DNA of 7,827 nt, taken from Planctomycetia bacterium. Its GTDB lineage: Bacteria; Planctomycetota; Phycisphaerae; Phycisphaerales; SM1A02. The notes under the pieces were generated by a model. The model saw only the letters and a list, made by a program, of their open reading frames with translations, ran no database searches and was not told the DNA's origin. Positions within the stretch are counted from its first letter, which is position 1; every line of letters begins with the position of its first letter. The position numbers and the translations under genes were made by a program. Location: assembly GCA_005799475.1 (NCBI GenBank), contig SYGQ01000147.1, positions 1-7,827 on the forward strand. The letters are read 5' to 3'. This document shows positions 1-5,713 of the stretch, in pieces.

Positions 1-624
1 ATCAAGGTCCGCGATGTCACTTTCGACGACGGCGTCACAGAAGCGAGCGCGGTCCAGGATGTCAAGACGAAGGCGGGTCAGATGCTCGCGCAACTCTGGC
101 GCGTCTCGAAGAAGATCAAGACCCGTTTTCCGAAGGAGCTCGACGCCGAAGGGGCGAAGGCGCTCGCCGCGGGGATTGAGCAGGCCCGCGAGTTCGGGTT
201 CGACTACCGGAGTCTCGCGCGACAGGTGCTCGGTGATCCGCTCGGCTTCCTTGTCGAGCAGCGAAAGCGAATGACCGCCGAAGACCTCGGCGACGGCACC
301 GCAGCGATTCTCATCGACGACGAACCCGCGTGGGGCGGCATCGTGACGATGGTCGAGACGGACGACGGCTGGAAGATCAACTTGCCCGTTGATGCGCTGC
401 GCGGGAACGAGTACTGGCCCGACACACGCCACGAGTGGGCGGTCATCGCCTCCATGATGCTCGGGATCGAGAACTCGCTCAACGACTTCGAAAGCGAGTT
501 CGACGAAGGGAAGATCCGGTCGCTCCGGGAAGCGGGCGAGCGCGTCGGACGATTGGTCGGCGAGAGCGTCGTGGTGCAGAGTGTCATCTACGCCATGATG
601 AAGCGCGACGACACGCCCGAGTGA
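1..624 (+). CDS. Hypothetical protein, 5'-truncated
   Basis: The reading frame is open from base 1 to the TGA at 622-624 and gives 207 residues. I do not recognise the family. The first in-frame ATG is at 82, but codons before it already show the G/C-rich third positions of the rest of the gene, so the true start probably lies upstream of the window. The visible protein is soluble-looking and rich in charged residues, with no membrane segment. An N-terminal helical, Lys/Arg-rich part (about residues 20-95) leads to a segment reading AAILIDDEPAWGGIVTMVET then DDGWKINLP (about residues 100-125), which looks like beta strands. An acidic C-terminal helical part follows. The 'xxDDGWKI' pattern recalls NTF2-like or lipoprotein-type domains, but this is only an impression. 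It converges on the antiporter gene with a 10-nt gap. The frame is certainly coding; the function is unknown. Confidence 0.8.
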   Translation: MKVRDVTFDDGVTEASAVQDVKTKAGQMLAQLWRVSKKIKTRFPKELDAEGAKALAAGIEQAREFGFDYRSLARQVLGDPLGFLVEQRKRMTAEDLGDGTAAILIDDEPAWGGIVTMVETDDGWKINLPVDALRGNEYWPDTRHEWAVIASMMLGIENSLNDFESEFDEGKIRSLREAGERVGRLVGESVVVQSVIYAMMKRDDTPE

Positions 625-634
625 GCGCCGCACC

Positions 635-1960
635 CTAGCGCAGGAACACGACCGTCACGAGCGCGAGTGTCGGGATGAGCACCGCGACCGACCATCCCAT
701 GTAGCCGAAGAACGAAGGCATTTTGACCCCCGACTGCTCGGCCATCGCCTTCACCATGAAATTGGGACCGTTACCGATGTAAGTGTTCGCGCCCATGCAC
801 ACGGCGCCGAGCGAGATGGCGCCAAGGAGCGCGGCGTCGATCGCGCGGCCGCCATCGAGGGCGATCATGCCCGGTGCCGCCGCAGCGGTGTCGACTGAAG
901 CGGCAGTGATGAACACGAGGTAGGTCGGCGCATTGTCGAGGAAACTCGACAGAGACCCCGTGGCCCAGAAGTACGAGGCAGGGCTCGCGAGCCCGAGCGC
1001 GGCGCCGTTCTCAGCCAGCACCGCAAGCGGCACTTGCATCGACACGAAGATCCCCGCGAACAAGACCGCGACCTCGACGATGGGTCCCCAGTTGAACTCG
1101 CACTTGCTCCGGACGGTCGCGCTCGTCGTCGCGAGACTCACAAGCGTGAAGCCGACCATCGCCACTTCGCGCAAATGTTCCGGAACGATCCATGCCGTCC
1201 CCACCAGCGCTCGCCCAGGGATGAGGAGGATCACGCTCGCAAGCACCCCCGCAAGCCAGAGCACATTCAGTCCGCCCTCGACGGCGATGGTGCACCTCGA
1301 GCTGGTCCTGGTGTCGCGGTGCCCATCCGTCCGCGCCATGCGCATATCAATGATGAAGTAGATCGCCAGCAGGACCGCCAGCGTGAACAGCCACGGTCCC
1401 CACAGCGAGAGCGTCCAGAAGAAGGGGATGCCCCGCAGGTATCCAAGGAACAGCGGCGGATCGCCGATTGGCAGCAGCGAGCCACCGATGTTGGACACGA
1501 CGAAGATGAAGAACACAACCGTGTGCGCGACGCGAGTGCGGTGCTGGTTCGCTGCCAGCAGCGGGCGGATGAAGAGCACGCTCGCGCCCGTCGTTCCCAA
1601 AAGACTCGCGCTCAGCGCGCCCACGGCAAGGATGATCGTGTTGATGGCTGGAGTGGCCTTGACATCCGAGCGCACGAAGATGCCGCCGGCGATCACGAAG
1701 AGCGACCCAAGGAGCACGATGAACGGGATGAACTCTGCCACGAGGGTGTGGGCAACGACCGTGCCAGCCTCGGAAGAGGACTCCGTGAACACGATGAATG
1801 CGGCCGTTGCCGCGGCACAAGTCAGCGAAACGATGGCCTTGCTCGAGTTGTGGTGCCACCAGTGCGCCGTGCGAGGCACAAGCGGGAGTACGGCAATCAG
1901 CAAGAGCAGCGCCACAAACGGAACCGTCCCCACCATCCAGAGCGCATGCACCGCGAGCAT
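635..1960 (-). CDS. Sodium:proton antiporter, NhaD/ArsB-type (ion transporter superfamily)
   Basis: This is a complete 441-residue, very hydrophobic inner-membrane protein with roughly 10-12 predicted membrane segments, the usual length for the family. Family members exchange Na+ (or Li+) for protons; relatives move citrate or arsenite. Visible landmarks are GTTGAS at residues 122-127, SNIGGSLLPIGDPP at 156-169, FNWGPIVEVAVLFAGIF at 289-305, SSFLDNAPTY at 338-347 and GANTYIGNGPN at 390-400. The Ser/Asn/Gly/Pro-rich stretches at 156-169 and 338-400, one in each half of the protein, match the paired re-entrant loops of the IT superfamily. A hydrophilic loop at about 207-228 separates the halves. 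The start is the ATG at 1958-1960 (reverse strand), with no convincing Shine-Dalgarno sequence ahead of it. It is transcribed divergently from the propeller/di-heme cluster and is probably functionally separate, in ion and pH homeostasis. The ion specificity cannot be read from the sequence; an anion transporter is the main alternative. Confidence 0.88.
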   Translation of the reverse strand: MLAVHALWMVGTVPFVALLLLIAVLPLVPRTAHWWHHNSSKAIVSLTCAAATAAFIVFTESSSEAGTVVAHTLVAEFIPFIVLLGSLFVIAGGIFVRSDVKATPAINTIILAVGALSASLLGTTGASVLFIRPLLAANQHRTRVAHTVVFFIFVVSNIGGSLLPIGDPPLFLGYLRGIPFFWTLSLWGPWLFTLAVLLAIYFIIDMRMARTDGHRDTRTSSRCTIAVEGGLNVLWLAGVLASVILLIPGRALVGTAWIVPEHLREVAMVGFTLVSLATTSATVRSKCEFNWGPIVEVAVLFAGIFVSMQVPLAVLAENGAALGLASPASYFWATGSLSSFLDNAPTYLVFITAASVDTAAAAPGMIALDGGRAIDAALLGAISLGAVCMGANTYIGNGPNFMVKAMAEQSGVKMPSFFGYMGWSVAVLIPTLALVTVVFLR

Positions 1961-2031
1961 GAGCGCACTCTAACAAGAGGCTTCACAGTCCCCGTGCACA
2001 ACGGTGCGTCCGGATCAATACCATCGCCGTT
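1961..2031. promoter_or_regulatory. Divergent intergenic region (two presumed promoters)
   Basis: These 71 bp separate two divergent start codons, so they should hold promoters for both the antiporter gene and the propeller/di-heme operon. A TTCACA hexamer at 1982-1987 resembles a -35 box on the + strand, but no fair -10 hexamer follows at 16-19 nt. I also found no good sigma-70 pair on the - strand. A short inverted repeat, ccatcg (2021-2026) with cgatgg (2042-2047), flanks the downstream start codons. The regulatory role is inferred from position only. Confidence 0.4.
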
Positions 2032-4002
2032 GTGAAGCCGACGATGGATGGCGCGATTGCAATGGCTGCGCTCATCTCCAGCGCGACTGTGGCGCTCGGC
2101 CAAGCGGCAGTCCCGGCGCTGCTGCCGTCGTCGGCTGAGATCGCAGGGTCGTACCGTTGGCAGAGTGGCGGCTTCATCGCACCTGTGTCATGCGCCATCT
2201 CGAAGGACGGGGTCGTCGCCGTCGCCGACGCGGGTGGCGCGCTTGTCGCGCTCGACTCGAACGATGGTTCCGTGCGGTGGAAGCTCAGCGAGTTCGACGG
2301 GGGACCGATGCTCGAACCCGCAGGCGTTACATCGCGCGCCGACGGATCGTTTCTTGTGACCGACATGCGCAGACGCCGTGTCGATCATGTGTCGGCATCA
2401 GGCGAGTGGATTGGCCGCTTTGCCTCGCAGGTGGCCCTCTCGGAGCCGAGCGCGATCGCATGCTCGACCTCGAAAGTGGCCATGCTCGACGGAGCCACTG
2501 GCGAGATCGCGATCTGCGACAACGCAGGAGCGGAGATCGCGCGGATCCCTGCCGACTCGGTCAAGTCTCCCGACGGACGCCGTCTCGAGATCGCCGCGCT
2601 CGCCTTCATTGATGACACGCACCTCGCTCTCGCCGCCGGCTCGCAGAACGCCGTCGCGATCGTGCGGCTCGATCCCGGATCCGCCCCGCGCGTCGAGAAG
2701 GTCTTCGGCGGCAGAGGACCCTTCCCTGGATTCTTCAATCAGCCGGTCGGAATCGCCGCCGCCTCGGGATGGCTCTTCGTCGCGGATCAGTTCAACCACC
2801 GCGTCGCGCGCCACACGCTCGACGGCAAGGGGCAGCTCGCGTACGGCCAGCACGCCGTTCTCCCGCGCGCGGGCGAAGGGGCGGTGCACTACCCCGTCGC
2901 CATCGCGGTCTCGCCCGACGCCCTCGCGGTCGTGTGCGAACCCTTCGAACGGCGCGTGCAGGCGTACACACCCAACTTTGGCGCTGAACCTGTGGACATG
3001 CGACTCGTCCTCCCGAAGCTCGAGGGGATCCAGAGCCACTTCGGCGCATCGGCAACTCGCGCGGGTCAGCGACTCTTTCTTCATGACCCAGAGTCGGCGA
3101 GCGTGATCGTCTTCGACCTCAGCAAGGGACAGCCTGTGCATGTGTCGACGCTGGGGGCGCCAGGAGCGAAGGGCCATGAGTTCGGCCAGATCGACGCGCT
3201 CCTCGCGCTCGACAATGGAACGCGGCTCCTCGTCGCCGACTCAGGCAACCGACGACTCGCGCTGTGGGAACTCACGCCGCCGCCAAAGGAAATCATCTTC
3301 GAGCCCTTCATGGGCAGACTCGTCAAGACGCGTCCGTACGACCGGCTTCCACTTGCGCCGCGCGCGACGATCGCGTCGCTCGCGCTCGATACCGACGGCT
3401 CGATCCTCGCCCTCGATGCCGACGGCCCCGCGCTCGTGCGACTTGACCGCTCGCTTCGGAGCGCGACGCGTGAGGCGCTCGTTGCCCCCGACACCACCGC
3501 GAGGGCGGTGTCGATCGCCTCAGCGATCGATGGTCACCTCGGCGTGCTCTTCGACCGACCCGCGAGCCTCGCCACTTTCGCGCGCGGCGCCGCGGAGGGG
3601 GCCTGGTCGCTGAAGGGCTCGCGTCCCATCGCCTCGTGCAACAACGCACGCGCGCTCGCGGCGCTGGGCGATGGAGCGTGGGCCGTGGTCGATGAGTGGG
3701 GGGATCAGGTGCTGGCGCTTTCCTCAGACTTGAGCGAACGGCGTCTCAGCCAGCGCGGCGTCGCTGACGGCGAGTGCTGGCTCCCCAGCGCCCTGGCCAT
3801 CGGCGACGGCGGCGCCATCTACCTCGTCGACACCGGCAATCACAGAGGCCAGCGCTTCGACGGCACAGGGAAGTGGGAGATGACCTTCTCACTCGGCCGC
3901 ACCTACACACGCGCGCGTTCCTCCGATGAAGTCCTGCGCGTCAAGCGGCAACCGGCCGCTGCGCCGCAAACGCCAGCGCCGGCAGCAGGCGGCCCATCAT
4001 GA
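2032..4002 (+). CDS. Secreted NHL-repeat beta-propeller protein
   Basis: The protein has 656 residues from a GTG at 2032. An alternative in-frame ATG at 2044 would shorten it by four residues. Neither start has a Shine-Dalgarno sequence. GTG is preferred because it adds Lys2 ahead of the hydrophobic stretch (residues 7-23), giving a normal signal peptide with likely cleavage near residues 23-25. The body is a series of NHL/SMP-30-like blades with the typical 'hhVADxxNxRV' strands: FLVTDMRRRRVDHV from residue 107, LFVADQFNHRVARH from about 248, LLVADSGNRRLALWEL at about 399-414, and IYLVDTGNHRGQRFD from 596. More degenerate copies lie between them, enough for one or two propellers. The last ~20 residues are a Pro/Ala-rich tail. 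Such domains bind proteins or small ligands, and a few are enzymes (for example peptidylglycine lyase); no catalytic residues can be assigned here. Its TGA overlaps the next ATG (ATGA), so the two genes are probably translationally coupled. The propeller fold is well supported; the role is unknown. Confidence 0.85.
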   Translation: MKPTMDGAIAMAALISSATVALGQAAVPALLPSSAEIAGSYRWQSGGFIAPVSCAISKDGVVAVADAGGALVALDSNDGSVRWKLSEFDGGPMLEPAGVTSRADGSFLVTDMRRRRVDHVSASGEWIGRFASQVALSEPSAIACSTSKVAMLDGATGEIAICDNAGAEIARIPADSVKSPDGRRLEIAALAFIDDTHLALAAGSQNAVAIVRLDPGSAPRVEKVFGGRGPFPGFFNQPVGIAAASGWLFVADQFNHRVARHTLDGKGQLAYGQHAVLPRAGEGAVHYPVAIAVSPDALAVVCEPFERRVQAYTPNFGAEPVDMRLVLPKLEGIQSHFGASATRAGQRLFLHDPESASVIVFDLSKGQPVHVSTLGAPGAKGHEFGQIDALLALDNGTRLLVADSGNRRLALWELTPPPKEIIFEPFMGRLVKTRPYDRLPLAPRATIASLALDTDGSILALDADGPALVRLDRSLRSATREALVAPDTTARAVSIASAIDGHLGVLFDRPASLATFARGAAEGAWSLKGSRPIASCNNARALAALGDGAWAVVDEWGDQVLALSSDLSERRLSQRGVADGECWLPSALAIGDGGAIYLVDTGNHRGQRFDGTGKWEMTFSLGRTYTRARSSDEVLRVKRQPAAAPQTPAPAAGGPS

Positions 4003-4406
4003 TCTCGCCATCGATTGTCGCCGCCATCGTCACAGCGGCGATTCAGAACGGGGGACCTGCATGGCACTCGGTGGTGAGCAATGATGGATCGTGGCGCGTG
4101 GAGTGGCGACTCGTTGAGAACGAGAAGCCGGTCGACCTGCCAACGGCTCGCAAGCGGTTCACAGTCGAACTTCGCATCGCGCCGCTGCGCGACGGCGCTC
4201 TACCCGTCCAGGCGGTGATCGTGGACGCGCAGATGCCAGAACACCATCACGGCATGAATGTGCTGCCGTCGATCGAAGTCGGCGACGCTGGCCGCGCGCG
4301 CGCCGACGGAATGCTCTTTCACATGACCGGGCGTTGGGAGGTCGATGTCGATATCGACGACGGCGTCACTTCGGAGCGAGCGCAATGGGACATCGGAATG
4401 TACTAG
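3999..4406 (+). CDS. Small exported YtkA/FixH-like protein, possible metal binder
   Basis: The protein has 135 residues. Residues 1-21 are hydrophobic (rich in Ile, Ala and Val) and read as a weak signal peptide or N-terminal anchor, although no Lys/Arg precedes them. The rest is a single beta-rich domain. Its signature is M79-P-E-H82-H83-H84-G-M86-N, followed about 20 residues later by LFHMTGRWEVDVDI (residues 106-119). That is the pattern of the YtkA-like/FixH-like immunoglobulin-type fold, 'MPxHxHGM ... P ... G ... F.M.G.WE'. The clustered His and Met residues could bind copper; this is inference. Trp residues are at 22, 32, 36, 113 and 130. The ATG overlaps the upstream TGA (ATGA), and the 3' end overlaps the di-heme gene by 22 bp, so the three should be made together. 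Likely roles are a periplasmic metal carrier or a substrate/partner of the di-heme enzyme. I am fairly sure of the fold family and unsure of the function. Confidence 0.75.
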   Translation: MISPSIVAAIVTAAIQNGGPAWHSVVSNDGSWRVEWRLVENEKPVDLPTARKRFTVELRIAPLRDGALPVQAVIVDAQMPEHHHGMNVLPSIEVGDAGRARADGMLFHMTGRWEVDVDIDDGVTSERAQWDIGMY

Positions 4407-5641
4407 TCGCGCTGGGCGCGGCCGTGCTCGCCATTGTCTCGTGCGCGAGCGAGCATCCGCCGCGTGTCACGAAGCCCGTTGTGCATCGCTCGGGCGTCGA
4501 ACTCGGCCGCGCGCAGATCGATCGCGTCGCCGCGATGGGCTATCCAGGACCGCTCGCTGCCGACGCGACGAACCACCACGGCGACGACATCCGCGCCGCG
4601 CGGCTTGGGCATTACCTCTTCTTCGATAAGGGACTCTCAGCTCCGGGCACCGTCTCGTGCGCGAGTTGCCACCAGCCCGACAAGGCCTTCACCGACGGGC
4701 TCGCGCTCACGCAGGGGATCGCGCGCGGCGTGCGCAACGCGCCGACGCTCCTTGATGTCGCGCACCAGACATGGTTCAACTGGGACGGCCGATTCGATTC
4801 GCTGTGGAGCCAGTCGCACGGGCCGCTCACGCATCCGCGCGAGATGGGCGGATCGTTCCAGAGCGTCGTTGATCACATCAGGAGCACGCCGGAGTTGCGG
4901 AGCCGCTACGACGAGACATTCGGCGTCCTTCCCGACGGCCCACTCGACAGCGCACTCGTTGAACGAGCCGTGGCGAATGTCGGCAAGGCGATCGCCGCGT
5001 ACGAACGGCACCTCGTGACAGGTCCGAGCCCGTTCGACCGATGGGTTGAGCGGTGGCGTGCGAAGGGATCACCGCGTGAGGTCGACCTCGTCGAGTGCGA
5101 GGACTTTTCGCCGAGCGCGCAGCGCGGTCTCGATGTGTTCACCTCGCGCGGCCAGTGCTGGAAGTGCCACGAGGGGCCGCTCCTCACCGATGGCGAGTTC
5201 CACGCGCTCGGCGCGGCACCCAAGGGCGATCTCATCTCCGACGACGGCCGCTTTGGTGCGATCGCTCAGCTGAAGGCGAGTCCGTTCCGAGCCGGCGGCG
5301 CCCACTCGGACGATCCTGCGGGAGATCGCGCGAAAATCGTCGACTCCCTCATCGCCGTCGAAGACCAGTGGGGCGCATTTCGGACGCCACCTCTGCGGAA
5401 TCTTTCGCTGACCGCCCCGTATTTCCATCAAGGCCAGTTCGCGTCGCTCGAGGAGGTCATCGCCTTCTATTCGACGCTCGAGGGGGCCGTCACAATGGAC
5501 CATCATCGGGAGTCTGTGCTCGTCCCACGCCAGTTTGACCCGCAGGAGGCCGCTGATCTTGCAGCATTCTTGCGCGCTCTCGACGGGACTCCGCCACCTG
5601 AGGAATGGACGCGCGACCCGTGGGTCGCGCTGCCGCCCTAG
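4385..5641 (+). CDS. Di-heme cytochrome c peroxidase / MauG-family lipoprotein
   Basis: From the ATG at 4385 the protein has 418 residues. This start has a GGAG at 4373-4376, 8 nt upstream, and yields a clean lipoprotein signal with lipobox I-V-S-C (Cys20). A longer frame back to 4334 would add an Arg-rich stretch that makes no sense as a leader. Two c-type heme sites are present: C92-A-S-C95-H96 and C258-W-K-C261-H262. Other family landmarks are FFDKGLSAPGTVSC before heme 1, RNAPTLLDV, NWDGRFDSL (W133), GPLTHPREMG (P147, E153), and TPPLRNLSLTAPYFHQG ending near H348. Aligning this last block with classical CcpA peroxidases places Y362 (in LEEVIAFYS) where CcpA has its distal Met; MauG has Tyr there. 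Classical members reduce H2O2 using cytochrome electrons, while MauG-like members oxidise residues in a partner protein. It overlaps the YtkA-like gene by 22 bp. The family is near certain; the MauG-like chemistry is inferred. Confidence 0.93.
   Translation: MGHRNVLVALGAAVLAIVSCASEHPPRVTKPVVHRSGVELGRAQIDRVAAMGYPGPLAADATNHHGDDIRAARLGHYLFFDKGLSAPGTVSCASCHQPDKAFTDGLALTQGIARGVRNAPTLLDVAHQTWFNWDGRFDSLWSQSHGPLTHPREMGGSFQSVVDHIRSTPELRSRYDETFGVLPDGPLDSALVERAVANVGKAIAAYERHLVTGPSPFDRWVERWRAKGSPREVDLVECEDFSPSAQRGLDVFTSRGQCWKCHEGPLLTDGEFHALGAAPKGDLISDDGRFGAIAQLKASPFRAGGAHSDDPAGDRAKIVDSLIAVEDQWGAFRTPPLRNLSLTAPYFHQGQFASLEEVIAFYSTLEGAVTMDHHRESVLVPRQFDPQEAADLAAFLRALDGTPPPEEWTRDPWVALPP
5611..5630 (+). repeat. 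Strong inverted repeat near the 3' end of the di-heme gene
   Basis: The arms gcgcgaccc (5611-5619) and gggtcgcgc (5622-5630) are perfectly complementary over 9 bp with a 2-nt spacer. In RNA this would form a very stable stem with about 7-8 usable pairs. It lies inside the coding sequence, ending 9 nt before the stop codon. No T-run follows, so it is not a classical intrinsic terminator. It may slow polymerase, protect the 3' end of the upstream message, or simply reflect the codons for RDPWVAL. Confidence 0.5.
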
Positions 5642-5670
5642 TGCGCTCGCAAATGGCCGCAAAACAGGCA

Positions 5671-5690
5671 GGTCGCCGCTGGCAGCGACC
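5671..5690 (+). repeat. Short hairpin in the intergenic region before the choice-of-anchor B gene
   Basis: ggtcgc (5671-5676) pairs with gcgacc (5685-5690) across an 8-nt loop, giving a 6-bp GC-rich stem between the di-heme stop codon and the next start. No T-run follows, so a rho-independent terminator is unlikely. Its arms share sequence with the repeat at 5611-5630, so alternative pairings between the two are possible. The function is unknown. Confidence 0.35.
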
Positions 5691-5713
5691 CAGATCGGAG
5701 ATACAGTTTGCCG

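Noticed and set aside
23..38. 16-nt exact repeat (tcgacgacggcgtcac) also found at 4354-4369
   Set aside because: Both copies encode the same short acidic peptide DDGVT with preferred codons in unrelated genes. No flanking similarity suggests transposition or a shared site.
615..660. Bidirectional terminator between the convergent genes 1 and 2
   Set aside because: Only a 4-bp gcgc/gcgc stem could be found and no T-run on either strand.
1034..2035. 333-residue open frame on the + strand
   Set aside because: It is antisense to the antiporter, and its translation is dominated by Arg, Asp, Glu, His and Gln with no hydrophobic core. The opposite frame is a clear transporter.
4334..4384. Longer N-terminus for the di-heme protein starting at 4334
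   Set aside because: It would put an Arg-rich stretch ahead of the signal and increase the overlap. The ATG at 4385 has a GGAG 8 nt upstream and gives a normal lipoprotein leader.
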